A DNA stretch of 64,000 bases from Eurosta solidaginis (GCF_040869045.1 NC_090319.1:230571832-230635831); one strand, 5' to 3'. Numbered from the stretch's first letter, positions 51,248-64,000 are shown. Notes: generated from the sequence alone by a model not told the origin. A program made the numbers and translations.

Positions 51248-54191
51248 GAGGGTGGAGCCGTGTGTAGAAGTCCACGAAAGTGGGGAAAGCTTCTGACCGC
51301 CATTCACCTGGGAATGGCCAGAGCGATTATTTGCATTCGGTTCAAGCAGCTCACTACTGCCGGTCGCTTGCGGCCAAGTATCCTCTGGGTAGCCGCTAAA
51401 CGGATGTGAGAAGGCGACAACCTGGCTGGGCCACTCTGACATAATCGGTTTAAGGGCTAGCCGGGGGAGATCTCATCGGCAGCGTCTGTACACCTCTAGG
51501 TGCGGCTGCAAGCGGGCGTCTGTCTTGGAGTAAGCGGCTCGCTATATTAGCGTGCAAGTAATATTTTCACCCCCGCTGAGCGGGTTGTGCGCTGGGCTTC
51601 GGAACCGCCACGTAAAACCAATGAAATATAACAACAAGCCTCTGATAAATACACTCTATTGATGACGACCATGGCAAACGTTTGAAGGACAATGAATTGA
51701 GGGCATGCACCTGGAACGTCCGATCCCTGAATGGGATTGGTGCAGATGCCCGACTGGTTGATGTCCTCGTCAAAGCAAAATCTGACATCACCGCCATCCA
51801 AGAAATGCGTTGGACGAAGCAAGGAAGAAAGAAGATCAAAAATTGTGACATCTATTGGAGTGGTCATACGAATAAGCGCAGTTTCGGCGTCGGATTCGTG
51901 GTGGGAGAGAGGCTTTGTCGCCAAGTGCTGGCGTTCACGCCTGTGGACGAGCGTCTCGCCGCTATCCGAATAAAAGCAAGAGGAGAAAGACGATGAGGTG
52001 AAAGACACTTTTTATGAACAATAAGAACGCACGTACGAGCGCTGCCCCCGTCATAATATAAAAGTCGTGCTTGGCGACTTTAACGCCAGGGTGGGCAAAG
52101 AAGGTGTTTTTGGCCCTACAGTCGGAAAGTTCAGCCTACACAATGAAACTTCTCCTAACGGACTGAGGCTGATTGACTTTGCCGGTGCTCGAAACATGGT
52201 CATATCCAGCACGATTTTCATGCATAAAAAGATACAGCAAACTACATGGCTGTCTCCTGATCGAAATACTCGCAATCAGATTGATCACGTTGTGATAGAC
52301 GGTCGGCATGCCCCCAGTGTTTTAGATGTGCGCACGATCCGAGGACCTAACATCGACTCGTACCATTATCTCGTTGCAGCCAAAATACGCACCCGCCTCA
52401 ACGCGGCCAAAACCAAGGAACAAAATACACAAGGAAAGCTAGACGTCGAAAAGCTTCAATCACAACAGAGGCCAATGATTTCGCAACTCGACTCTCACAA
52501 CTGCTCTCTGAGAGCACAACTCATCTTGAAGGAATACAGGAGCAGTGGGAGAACATCTCCAAAGCACTTCGTTCTGCCGCCGAGGAAACAATTGGTTACC
52601 GGCAACCACGAAAAAACAACTGGTACGATGAAGAATGCCGCGTTGCAACCGAAAGAAAAGATGCTGCCTACAGGGCTACGTTAAAAGCGAGCGCGACAAG
52701 AGGAATGTGTGAACGCTATCGTGAGTTGAAAAGGGTAGCGAGACGCCTTTTCAGGAAGAAAAAATCAGAAGCAGAAAGGCGTGAGTGCGAGGAGCTTGAG
52801 CTGCTAGCCACCAGGAATAACGCTGAAAGTTCTACCAAAAAATACGGCGACAGACGGAAGGTTTTCCTGTAGGAATGAAAATGGCGACCTTGTAACTGAT
52901 GTCGAGAGAGTGCTTAGATTATGTAGGGAATACTTCGTGCTCTCCTAAATGGAGGCAGCAATTCACCGCGCAGAGATGAAGAGCCCGATCCCGCAATCGA
53001 TGATGATGGAATATATGTCCCCCCGCCCGATTATGACGAAGTTAGAATAGCAATAACCAGATTGAAAAACAACAAGGCCGTGGGCGCTGATGGATTTCCT
53101 GCGAAGCTATTCAAGTACGGCGGCGAGGAGTTGGTAAGGCGCATGCAGCAGCTTCTTAGCAAAATATGGGCGGACGAGTGCATGCCCGACGGTTGGAATC
53201 TAAGTGTTCTTTGCCCAGTCCACAAGAAGGGGGATACTGCAAAATGCACCAACTATCGTGGAATCAGCCTTCTTAATATCGCATATAAGGTCCTTTCAAG
53301 TGTATTGTGCGAAAGATTGAAGCCCGCCGTGATCGGGCTGATTGGACCTTATCAGTGCGTGCAATTACTGGCATATGCTGATGACATTGATATCATCGGC
53401 TTAAACACCCGCGCTCTTAGTTCTGCTTACTCCAAACTGGAAAAAGAAGCGGTAAAGATGGGTTTGATGGTGAATGAGGACAAAACGAAGTACCTGCTGT
53501 CATCCAGCAAAGAGTCAGCTTACACGCGCCTTGACAACCACGCTACTGTTGGCAGCCATAATTTCGAAATAGTAAAATACTTCTTTTATTTGGGAACTAG
53601 CATCAACACTAGCAAAAACATCAGCACTGAAATCCAGCTAGAATCAATCTTGCCAATACTTTGGACTAGGTAGGCAATTGAAAAGTAAAGTCCTCTCTCG
53701 GCGAACGAAAATCATACTCTACAAGTCACTTATCGTTCCCGTCCGGCTATATGGGGCAGAAGCATGGACCATGACAACAGCAGATGAAGCGGCTTTGGGA
53801 GTGTTAGAGAGAAAAGTTCTTCGAAAGATTTATGGACCTCTACGCGTTGGCGATGGCGAGTACCGAAGAAGATGTAATGATGAGCTGTACGAGCTATACG
53901 CAGAGATCAACATAGTCCAGCGAATTAAAACGCAGCGGCTGCGCTGGCTAGGCCATGTTATGCGAATGAATGATGATGCTCCGGCCAAGAAAGTGTATCT
54001 ATCGGAACCCGCCTATGGAAGCAGAGGAAGAGGGCGGCCCCCACTCCGTTGGAAGGACCAGGTGGAAAACCGTTTAAACTCCCTTGGTGTGACCAATTGG
54101 CGCCGGTTGGCGGAGCGAACCAGCGACTGGCGCGCCTTGTTTGACGGCCATAACCGTTTAGACGGTTAAGCGCCAATTAAGTAAGTAAGTA
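51248..54191 (+). mobile_element. RTE-clade non-LTR retrotransposon (copy B), with 381-bp deletion
   Basis: Flanked by the same 12-bp duplication (51236-51247 and 54192-54203). Readable segments: endonuclease 51682-51996 and 52067-52684, RT 53062-53673, C-terminus 53678-54169. A 381-bp segment corresponding to 19373-19753 of copy A is missing, joined at a GTGC shared by both ends; it removes much of the RT palm including the first catalytic Asp, while YADD remains. A frameshift near 53640 also differs. Inactive. Confidence 0.85.
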
Positions 54192-54203
54192 AGTAATGAC
54201 AAG

Positions 54204-54540
54204 ACTACCACGTAGGGTGGTACTGATATTTTAGGTCTATATGTGTGTTCATATTGTCCAAAATTATTGCAAGTGTAGTTTAATGTTTTCATGTTAATTT
54301 GTATGTGTTGTGACATTTTGTTTCTTTATTTATTTATTTGAAAATAAAAATAGTGTAGCCCTTGAAGAGGCTGAAATATTCAGCGAAACGTCGGGAGAAA
54401 GGTAAAATAAATCTTTATTTGTACCAGGAAATAATAGATCAGACTAGCCTACTCAAAACATACAAGTAAATAATCGAACTGATCGCAAAAAGACAACTAA
54501 AAACAATAATTATCATTAGAAAAAAATTATTGTAGGCCGA
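54204..54540 (+). mobile_element. Penelope 3' end with hammerhead-like motif (copy B)
   Basis: Same as 20596-20930. Hammerhead-like core TTGAAGA (54362-54368), GAAA (54385-54388) and ACGTC, with the same C3-to-T change. Confidence 0.55.
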
Positions 54541-54564
54541 TAGGCCGATAATTACAAAAACAAT

Positions 54565-55256
54565 CGATACTTTTTATCTTTTATTTGATTCGGCATCCTA
54601 ATAAAAATATTTTTTTTTGTTATTTGATTCTTCAGCCAAATCAAAAATAACGACGTATTCGACATTCAAATCAAAGATACTTTTTATTATTTTGTGTGTA
54701 TTTGATGGGGATGTCTAGCCTTACACGTCGTCCATGCTCTCTAACACCTGGTGACGTTTCGGATGCGATTTCGAGCTGCGACCTTTTTCTCCCTCCTGTA
54801 ACCTGATCTCCCTTCTGGCCAAACTGTCATCGGTATACCCTTTCTCTTTCATTCAGGGCAAAGTTTCTCATGGAGCAGGAGCTATTTTGAAGCCCAAGAC
54901 CTAAAATACGTGCCTCATGCTTTATTTTATTGAATTTGGGAGATCTAGATAAAGCAAATCGATAAACCCCGTATTTGCGAGTGTTATCCGAACCATGTTA
55001 ATTAAGCCTTTCGTTGTATACACTGTCTTTTGCAAATATCGATTTTGGTACTATACGAATTTTATTTAAGATCTACTTCTTGAATAAATGCACGAATATC
55101 TCCTAAGATATTTGTCTGATTGAAAAACACTATAAGTCGGGGTGAAAGGGCGCCAGAAGATATTTAATAGGTTGAAACCCGTTTTCGCATTTGCATATAA
55201 AAACAGGAGATATTTTGCGTAGTACGAAAATGGTGTGCTCTTGATTTTTGAAAGGC
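54565..55256. other. AT minisatellite (54565-54690) and noncoding tail (copy B)
   Basis: Minisatellite block as at 20955-21090, then the unrecognised sequence shared with 21091-21660. Confidence 0.6.
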
Positions 55257-55269
55257 TATAACTTCGCCA

Positions 55270-55620
55270 CCGTGGTGTGATGGTAGCGTGCTCCGCCTAT
55301 CACACCGTATGCCCTGGGTTCAACTCCCGGGCAAAGCAACATCAAAATTTTAGAAATAAGATTTTTCAATTAGAAGAAAGTTTTTCTAAGCGGGGTCGCC
55401 CCTCGGCAGTGTCTGGCAAGCGCTCCGATTGTATTTCTGCCATGAAAAGCTCTCAGTGAAAACTCATCTGCCTTGCAGATGCCGTTCGGAGTCGGCATAA
55501 AACATGTAGGTCCCGTCCGGCCAATTTGTAGGGAAAAATAAAGAGGAGCACGACGCAAATTGGAAGAGAAGCTCGGCCTTAGATCTCTTCGGAGGTTATC
55601 GCGCCTTACATTTATTTTTT
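55270..55620 (+). mobile_element. tRNA-derived SINE, full length (copy B only)
   Basis: Starts CCGTGGTGTGATGGTAGCG and ends in CATTTATTTTTT. It is flanked by a perfect 13-bp duplication TATAACTTCGCCA (55257-55269 and 55621-55633). The allelic position in copy A (about 21655-21667) has a single copy of this target, proving insertion after the duplication. Confidence 0.93.
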
Positions 55621-55878
55621 TATAACTTCGCCAAAACTCAGGCCCAATATAATTTTTCTTATTTTTACCTAGGCCTAGCCGACGCACTTCTGATCAGAAA
55701 CCAATACACATATACCTTCTCACTAGTTTTCATCAAGATATCTCAAAATTGAGGGACTAGTTTTCGTTCGAACAGACAACCGACATCGCCAAATCAATTC
55801 AGATCATCATCCTGATCCTGTCCGTATTTTAATCGGTGGGTCTATCTGTTCTCCTTTAAGGACTTACAATTTCGAGAC

Positions 55879-58142
55879 GCTGGACAACCCGGAAAACATT
55901 ACGAAGAGAGCGATATTATCGGCAATCGCTAAACTTTTCGATCCCTTAGGATGGCTGGCACCAATGGTCATTGTGGCAAAAATACTCATGCAGAACATTT
56001 GGTTATAAGGCACCGCTTGGGACGAACCAGTATCGACCAGTACGTTGGAATGATGGAAAACCTTCACCGACCAATACCATGAGATCGATAGAATCAGGAT
56101 ACCTGATGGGTCAACTTTTCGCCAGGAACCGACATAGAAATCCACGGATTTTGTGACGCATCCGAGAAGGCTTATGCAGCAGCCATTTACATACGCGTCA
56201 AAACGGATGATAATGTCTGCACAAACCTGCTTCTAGCCAAAACCCGAGTAGCCCAGTGAAAACTGTTTCTCTTCCACGTTTGGAGCTTTGCGGAGCCGAA
56301 TCAATTTTCAGGAACCTCAAATTGGGACCAGTGAAAGTGCACTTTTGGGCGGATTCAACTATCGTCCTCGCATGGATAAGGAAACCGCCCTGTTCTTCGT
56401 CCACGTTCGTCGCACCAACCAAGATCATCGACATGGTCGGAAATAAGGACTGGTTGCACGTGAACTCAGAGTCCAACCCAGCAGATTTAGGTAGCAGAGG
56501 ATTACCTGCGTATGAATTGGTTAACAATTCGTTGTGGTGGCAGGGGCCTTCTTGGCTGCAAGAAGACACTTCCCAATGGCCAGAACAAGAAAATGACTAC
56601 ATAACCTCCGTAGAGGAAAAGAAGGCGAAGACCTGCGCAACGACAACCGTACATAATACCGATGTTCTCCAGCGCTTTTCTGACCTACCAAGGGCTTTAC
56701 GAGTGCTGTCCTATGTGATGAGATTCTACCGAAGAACTCACCTCGAAACAAAAAAATGCATTCCATGTCATGTCGCACTTAATCTCCCCTGATGAAGTTA
56801 AGGCCACTACACGACTTTTAATTGAAATCTATCAGAAACAACATTACAGTTCAGAATATAAAGATTTAAAGGCCGGAAAACCAATTGAAGGGAAAAGTGC
56901 AATACTCTCACTTAATCCCTACATAGACCAACATGGCATCATTCGGGTAGGAGGACGACTCGTGGCGTCAAAGGACTTAGGTTTTAATGAACGCCACCCA
57001 ATCCTCCTCCCATACAACTGCAGGTTATCCCGTCTGACAGTCCTAATGTTTCATCAGCAAAGTCTGCATGGGGAAAACCAACTCACGTTACGTCTGATAC
57101 GCACCCAGTACTGGATACCTTATGTAAAAACCATGATTAGGGCAATCATTTACAATTGCAAGGTTTGCACCATACATCGAAAACGGGCTCAGACCCAGCC
57201 TATGGGTACTCTTCCTCGCGAACGCACGACATTCAGCCGTACATTCACGACTACTGGAGTCGACTTCGCCGGAACATTCGACATTAAAAGTTACCGCGGC
57301 AGAGGGTGTCGCCTATCCAAAGGCTGTGTTTGCCTTTTCGTGTGTTTTTCCACACGAGCAATTCATCTGGAGGCCACTACTGACCTCACACCATCATTTC
57401 TCGCGGCATTTGCCCGTTTTGTATCTAGGTGCGGATGCCCATAAAATATGTACTCCGACAACGGTACGAACTTTGTCGGAGCGTCACGATCCTTACGATC
57501 AGAATTCAAGACTCATCTCACAAGCACTCACTTGGCATTTCATTCCTGCGGGCGCTCCTCATATGTGAGGGCTGTGGCAGGCTGGAGTGAAAAGCTTCAA
57601 AAGCCAATTCAAAAAGATAGCCTCACCACACAAATTCATCTTCGAGGAATTCCATAAACTCTTGTGCCACATCGAGGCATGCCTGAACTCGCGGCTGCTC
57701 AGCCCGGCATCCAATGACCCAACGGACCTTGAGCCGCTTACCCCGGGCCACTTCATCACAGGCAGCCACCTAATGGCTCCGCCAGAACCAGATGCGAGTG
57801 AGAGCTCTGCCTCGATGATCAATCGGTGGCAGAAACTCAAAGCCCTCCATCACACTTTAACGATGGAAGGTGGAATATCTATCCGAACTTCAAAAACGAG
57901 TGAAGTGGAAGCATCCCAAACAAAATATAAAAGTGGGAGATCTCGCTGTCCTGAAAGAGGACAACTTATCTCCCAACGAATGGAGGTTAGGTCGAGTTGT
58001 CAACGTACATCCCGGCGAAGATGACCGAGTACGCGTAGTCAACCTCAAAACCGAGAAGGGTCAAGTCAGACGACCTTTGGTCAAACTGATCCTTCTTCCA
58101 ACGGAAGAGACGGATTGCGAGAAGGCTAAGAGCTCCGCCTAA
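55879..58142 (+). pseudogene. BEL/Pao pol: RNase H and integrase, frameshifted
   Basis: It opens inside pol with RAILSAIAKLFDPLGWLAPM (55895-55955), the connection after RT, followed by RNase H (HGFCDASEKAYAAAIYIRV at about 56145; SLPRLELCGAE at about 56268; VHFWADSTIVLAWI at about 56340), then the zinc-binding and core integrase (56770-57444: FTTTGVDFAGTFD with the first Asp; MYSDNGTNFVGASR with the second at 57448), the TWHFIPAGAPHM motif with a TGA right after, and the C-terminal domain (57587-58142, LTPGHFITG, GDLAVLKEDN). Stops and frameshifts at about 56010, 56250, 57445, 57570 and 57860. RT proper is missing; the left edge is the composite boundary. Related to the copy at 1-650. Confidence 0.85.
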
Positions 58143-58204
58143 CAATCCCTCCGTTCCTCCATATCCCTACCTTCAAAAAACAAAAAACAAAAAAATCAAA
58201 CCCA

Positions 58205-58372
58205 GCTCTTGTTCACCCGAAACGAGGCCAAACAACAACCGTAGTGCAGTTCCCCAATCTGCCACAAAACACTTATTTTTTCCTTTTTTTACAAAATCAA
58301 CTCCAAATTCACTCGCTCACCCCGAGCGAGGACACCAGAAACCATACCAATCGCCCGTTATCCCATAACGAG
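58205..58372 (+). repeat. Hairpin repeats in BEL/Pao 3' noncoding region (second copy)
   Basis: CTTGTT/AACGAG (about 58208-58226), CTCGCTC/GAGCGAG around ACCCC (58312-58330) and CGTTAT/ATAACG around CCC (58356-58370), each followed by GAGG and a CCA-containing spacer. Stems differ in sequence but stay paired. Confidence 0.6.
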
Positions 58373-59600
58373 GATACCAGAAAAGCCTACCGCAGAAGGG
58401 CGAATCGATCTGCCACAGAAAACTTTTGCAATCGTTGGAACGCAATGAGGCCCATCGCAAGCCAAACGCAGATGGGAAACCCCATCGCAATGTACATTTT
58501 TCGATATTATATTCGTTATAAATTGGTTGAGGTAATAATTCCCAAACCAGTGTAGCGCGCAGTATTTAGCCAAAGTCCAAGCTCGTCATTCAGCCAGCTA
58601 TTTTTTCAAAACTTTTAACGATTTCCCATCCTGAGAGGGCAAATGTGTTGAAGGGAAAGACGTTGTTAACGAGAATGGAATACGCACTTTAAGATGCTTA
58701 GATAAGAAGTCCTTTCGCTGGTGCACGATCCACCCTACTAATTCTTGAGGACTATGCCACTTTTTTACTAGACTTTGCTTGTTGCGTTAGTCAAATGTTA
58801 TGTTTACTATTTTATATTACAGTTAAATTAAAATTGGCTTGCAATTCGTTCTCTATATTCGCATAAATTTATTTTCGGCTTTAAGGATAAAATATAGTGA
58901 ATTATATATTTGACTCGACTCGACTTGCAAACAACGGGTTAGTTTGTGTTCATTAGGTTAAGAATCGTTTATTAAGTAAGCCCATATTCACAGTTATCTT
59001 CAATAATTCGTATAAAAATTAAATCTTGGTCAATACAATCGTATGAAATACACGCAACCTGAGGAATTGAATTTTGGTTTCGAAAAATTGTAAAGCAAAC
59101 AAGCTATATTGTTTGCATAATAAAAATTAGATTAATTGTCTCCACATAGGTGCTTATTAGCACCTACTGTTTAAAAAAAAAAAGGGTAAATTTTCAGGTC
59201 GCATTGTGTATTGATTAATATCCGTAGGCAGGTTTAACATTACCTTTACGTTTGTTTTTATACATATAGGTAAGTGATGACATGTAGTAAATAACTTACT
59301 TAACGATTTTTTTGCAAAGTCACATCTGGAAATAGCACACCTTCGTGGCAACATTGGTAATTGCCGCCATAGATTATTGTGCTTGTCAAGTCATCGCTTC
59401 AGTCGCTCCACATCACATATCCTAAAAATTATGAGGAAAAACAACAAAAAAGGTCTCAACTCAATCCCTTTTCTTTAAATTGCACAGAAATATATTTTTT
59501 CTTCTCACTTACATACGTGCACGTTTTTGCCACAATACGTTGGGAATTAGCAGATTTGCCCTCGGACTCCAAATGCTTCAGCTCTCTTGAATAGCGTAGG
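58373..59600. other. Possible BEL/Pao LTR start and noncoding AT-rich region
   Basis: TGTAGCGCGC at 58551 may begin an LTR, but no second copy is in the window to confirm it. The rest has no recognised gene. Confidence 0.3.
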
Positions 59601-59639
59601 CTATAGGCAATCCGCTGCCATACCATTTGTTTTTTTTTT

Positions 59640-60063
59640 GTCCACCTCGACTACCGAAGCCTTGCTTATTGTGCAGAACTTGATGCATTCGCACCCTTTT
59701 CGATTAGTTTCATTGCTGCAGTATCGATGTCGCTATTTCCTTATGTATTTGCACAGTTGGTGCCATATGATTCATTTGTGAGTCCAGCTCATATAATAGT
59801 TGTGCTTGTAGCTCTAAACGCTTCATATAACTGAATGCGAGGGTATCTATTTGATAAGCAAGATTGGCCAATGATTGCGTTGAATCATTTTTTGGTAGCC
59901 TCAATTGCTGGTTTTTTTGTTCTCCTCCCGATTATACGTACCTTCGTAATAATCGGCGACACGCTCCAATTTCGTATAACTATCACGGAAGCTTTGTCTG
60001 CCACCCGGAGTTTCCGTTCGTATCAATGATGCTAATTCGTCCATTATGTTTTCACTGGCCATC
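59640..60063 (-). pseudogene. Abi: Abi (Abl interactor)-like pseudogene, N-terminal part
   Basis: From 60055 downward: ENIMDELASLIRTETPGGRQ, SYTKLERVADYYEGTYNREE (to about 59905), then after frame changes TQSLANLAYQIDTLAFSYMK, LELQAQLLYELDSQMNHMA and IHKE (59885-59730). This is the conserved N-terminal coiled region of Abi, an adaptor of the WAVE actin-regulatory complex. A 1-nt change near 59915 and another near 59890 break the frame, and the copy stops after IHKE, before the rest of the domain and the SH3 region. No intron in the retained stretch. Confidence 0.7.
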
Positions 60064-60074
60064 ACCGACCAGAC

Positions 60075-61079
<1,005 letters not shown>

Positions 61080-63939
61080 CTAAATTTAAATTAGCAAATA
61101 ATTTCCGATATCGTTCGGTTGTTTGGCACCAATTAATAACCAACCCGCTTGTCTACGATTCAAAGACATACGACTATTTTGCGATGCGGAACATAAAAGC
61201 TGTTCTGCTGTATTAAATACAACTTTGCCTTTGGTATTGGGCATACCAAATGGTGAATAACGCACACTGCCTAAGGTGGCAGCCAAAGCAGAGCTATAAC
61301 ACGCTAGTGCTTTAGGCGAAGAGCGTAGATGTTCAAAGGCATCAACAAAACGATCTGAGTGGCGTTATTTTAAATAAATAACGCACACGCAACGCAAACA
61401 CCATGCAGCAGCTAACCATGCCGCAGTGCATGGATGCACCAGCACTGCACAGGTAGCATAAATTGAGTTCAATGTGTGAGCATGTGGCAAAGTTTGTGCT
61501 GTAGTGCCCAAACCAATCACTAGGGAACCTAACTCTTGGAGCGCGCAAACAAATAAATGTTGACGAAAAGGTGTTTCTGGGTTGGAATCTTTTGCGTTTT
61601 CAGGATTGAAATCGAGTGAATTCATTTGTACGGCTATAATATGTATGAGCTCTTTGCCTGCGAACGTTTGCGCCTTCTCACCCAACATTTTTCCACTCAT
61701 GGAACGTAATATAAAATTATTTATTTATTTATTTATTTCAAAGTAAATCTAGGAAATTAAAATATCCTTACAGACTATTTACAAATTGTTAGCTTAAATA
61801 TTATCTACCATATCAAGTCATTTAGCATAAGTTTAAACTTTGATTTATTTACTGAAAAATTATTAGCTTAAATATTATCTACCATATCAAGTAATTTAGT
61901 ATAAGTTTAAGCTTTGATTTATTTACTGAAAAATCAATTTCCCTGGCATTAGTAAGAAGATTGAATTCCTTCAATGCCCTGGCAATAGGCGAATTAGCGA
62001 CATATGTCGTTCTGGCTCTATTCAATAAAAAAATATCATGACTTCGAAGTGTTCTAGATGGTATATTGAAGCGAATACGCTCCAAAAGAAACGGTGAGTC
62101 AATCGTGCCCCCTATCAAATCATAAATAAATATCAGCGCTAGAATAGATCTTCTACTATCCAGGGGCTTCAGTCTTATAAGTAGACATCTAAGATGGTAA
62201 AGGATCCTGAAAACGTAATGACCGGAGCCCAAAACGCAAAACATTTTTCTGGATCATTTCAAGTCGCTGTATATGACAAGCGTGGTAAGGTCTCCAAACG
62301 AAGGAAGCATATTCCAGTTTAGACTGTACAACGATGCATATAGTAGCTTTAACGTATATGGATCATGGAAGTCCGAGCTAAAGCGACGAATGAACGCAAG
62401 CATTGAATATGACTTAGCAATAACACAGTTAAGTTGACTCTGAAAGAGAAATTTAGCATCGAAGACAACTCCAAGATCTAATATTTCATCAACAGTTTTC
62501 AAAACAGAAAGACCGATGTGATACGAGGTGTTAATACCATTACGGGATTTTGAAAATGAGATGTGAAAGCTCTTATTAATATTTAAATGTAAGCAATTCC
62601 TACTACACCAATATATTACTCTGTCAAAATCTGACTGCAGCCGTAGGGAATCTGCCTGATTTGTGACTGATGTAAAAAAATTTCAAATCATCTGCGTACA
62701 ACAAAAAAATCGAGTAAATGAAGCAATGACGTATTTCATTAATAAAAATTACGAATAGGAGAGGTCCTAGGACACTTCCTTGAGGAACACCAGAGGTCGC
62801 GGTAAAAGAACGAGAACTGACACCATCGACAACAACAGTACAACTACGATCCGCCAGGTAAATTAATACATTTACGTGAATATACAGCATCGACGTGAGA
62901 TAAAGCAGTTTTTGGATTTGCTGCCAAATCTAATACATAAATTAGGAAAGTGTTTAGATTACGTCCCAACCAAGCGCTTCCCATAAATTGTACGAATACC
63001 ACATATGAATGTGTAACGCCAACACGCACGTCACGATTTACGCTTGAACTACCTTTGATGATTTCACCTGTACCATTAAGGAAGGACGCGCCACCACGCA
63101 AAAATCCTGACATCAAAATCCTCAAAGCTGCATTGAGCGGAACGTCGCTTGCTTGATTTTTGTGGATATAGGTTGCCTTTTGTTGGCTCCTACTGGTGGT
63201 GGTTGTTGTGTGAAAGCAAGTAATGTTCCTAGTAGTTTGGTGATCGCACAACGCACTTCATAGTTGCTACCCTCAAAAGTACGAAAACCTAGTAAAGCTA
63301 TGCTTTCGATTTTCGCTTGATGGAGAAATGGTGCATGATTGATCATTTCTAGTACGCATTTTAGTGGCTGCGACATGTACAGCCATTACGCGATCTGTGA
63401 GACAGTGTTTTGTTGCGTTGGAGATGTCTTTGTGCACATTTGGGATGGCAGTGCCCATGCCTGCACAACCCTTTTCGAGGGATATCATAATTTCAGTGCG
63501 TGCTTGAGACTCCGCATTGCGTAGAGCGCGTAGAAGTATTTGAGCCGTTTCTTCATAGGAGTGACCCATCATACGTCCAAGTTCCTCATTGAGCCCAAAA
63601 CGCAAAGTGCAACTAATTTAGTCGGCAAATAGCTTGTTGAGTCATCCTTATTCTTCAATATATCGCTGCAAGCGATGACGGTATCGAAAAGCATAAAAGT
63701 ATCGCCCACCGAGAAAAGTGTCGCAAAGCATCTAGCTATCAATTTACGTGCCGGTGGCCCTAGTGAACCTTGGATGTTTTCCGTCAATTGTTCAACTAAC
63801 TTCTTTAGACATATCGGATTTTTACGCAACCGGTAGAACTTTTTCTAAAGAGCGTAACCACCCGAATATGAATACTAGTCGCTTCTTCTGGCAATTGTTT
63901 TAATGCTTCATTGAGGGTCAGACTACGTGAAAATTCCAT
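61080..63939 (-). pseudogene. Heatr5: HEATR5-like pseudogene, N-terminal part, split by a Jockey insertion
   Basis: Starts at ATG 63939 (MEFSRSLTLNEALKQLPEEA), then KLVEQLTENIQGSLGPPARK, ATLFSVGDTF, KDDSTSYLPTKLVA (to about 63620), YEETAQILLRALRNAESQAR, DRVMAVHVAA, EGSNYEVRCAITKLLGTLLA (63260), ILMSGFLRGGASFLNGTGE, NRDVRVGVTHSYVVF, VLDLAANPKTALSHVDAVYS (to 62870); after the insertion, ILRSMSGKMLGEKAQTF, VCALQELGSLVIGLG, AAWLAAAWCLRC, FGMPNTKGKVVFNTAEQLL and RRQAGWLLIGA (61690-61130). HEATR5 proteins are large HEAT-repeat factors of clathrin/AP-1 endosomal traffic. Frameshifts near 63855, 63610, 63400, 63150 and 61375; only about the first quarter of the protein is present; no intron evident. 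Confidence 0.8.
61719..62859 (-). mobile_element. 5'-truncated Jockey-like LINE inserted in the HEATR5-like copy
   Basis: Minus strand: SGVPQGSVLGPLLFVIFINE and LLYADDLKFF (62800-62680) of RT, then CLHLNINKSFHISFSKSR, LGVVFDAKFLFQSQLNCVI, and the C-terminal NRARTTYVANSPIARALKEF (61985), ending in an AAATAAATAAAT tail (61719-61740). It is flanked by AAATT at 61714-61718 and 62860-62864. Removing it joins the HEATR5-like coding halves in frame. Frameshifts near 62690, 62340 and 62250. Only the distal RT and C-terminus are present. Confidence 0.82.
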
Positions 63940-64000
63940 TTCATGAATGTAAGATTCGGCTCCGCTTTCTGTGTCATTTTCGTCTATGTGATTTGTATCG

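Larger units (their letters stand above)
39490..55878. repeat. Segmental duplication, copy B
   Basis: Same composite as 13522-21913, enlarged by a gypsy element (40618-48692 plus 4-bp duplication) and a SINE (55270-55620), and reduced by a 381-bp deletion in the RTE and about 30 bp in the first SINE. It joins BEL/Pao pol sequence at 55879. Confidence 0.85.

Noticed and set aside
13522..55878. Composite as a single giant transposon (Polinton/Starship-like)
   Set aside because: No capsid, protein-primed polymerase or recombinase genes; all coding parts belong to known nested element types with their own target duplications.
1..58550. BEL/Pao pieces at 1-650 and 55879-58142 as two ends of one element interrupted by everything between
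   Set aside because: Both contain the same C-terminal region of pol with clear sequence divergence, so they are separate copies.

Overview
The window is eukaryotic and looks like a fly genome, probably an acalyptrate dipteran such as a tephritid fruit fly. That assignment is inference, from degenerate fly-like host gene pieces (a xylosyltransferase with a WSC domain, DRG2, Abi, HEATR5) and from the mix of BEL/Pao, Ty3/gypsy, Jockey/LOA, RTE, Penelope and hAT elements. There are no prokaryotic operons, rRNA genes, bona fide tRNA genes or CRISPR arrays. I see no clearly intact host gene; the window reads like heterochromatin, a Y or B chromosome, or a TE nest.

Layout. 1-0.8 kb: end of a BEL/Pao pol ORF and its 3' hairpin repeats. 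0.9-4.3 kb: a broken BED-finger ORF, then broken DRG2-like and xylosyltransferase-like copies on the minus strand. 6.1-7.3 kb: BEL/Pao-type gag-protease ORF with one in-frame TGA. 8.2-8.5 kb: Penelope scrap and a run of small covarying hairpins. 9.1-13.5 kb: LOA/Jockey-like LINE and a TTF/DUF4371-type hAT, both broken. 13.5-21.9 kb: a composite (LOA 5' part, hAT-like foldback element with AT-minisatellite ends, Penelope with hammerhead motifs, an RTE inside the Penelope, a SINE). The same composite recurs at 39.5-55.9 kb, where it has taken up a complete 8.1 kb Ty3/gypsy element and one extra SINE. 22.9-28.3 kb: Jockey LINE split by a tRNA-derived SINE, itself split by a hAT transposon, with target duplications at both levels. 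30.5-32.5 kb: internally deleted gypsy with one LTR. 32.6-34.0 kb: head-to-head array of ~435-bp units, each with pol III-like A and B boxes beside a type I hammerhead ribozyme motif. 34.6-39.5 kb: gag and integrase pieces of other gypsy elements. 55.9-58.4 kb: second BEL/Pao pol, broken. 59.6-63.9 kb: broken Abi and HEATR5 copies on the minus strand, HEATR5 split by a Jockey insertion.

The best-preserved system is the Ty3/gypsy element at 40618-48692: near-identical 514-bp LTRs, 4-bp target duplication, tRNA-type primer binding site, open gag and pol, and a textbook -1 frameshift signal (T TTA AAC, 8-nt spacer, 7-bp stem) joining them. The most unusual locus is the hammerhead/pol III array at 32.6-34.0 kb, which resembles ribozyme-bearing SINE/satellite or retrozyme systems.
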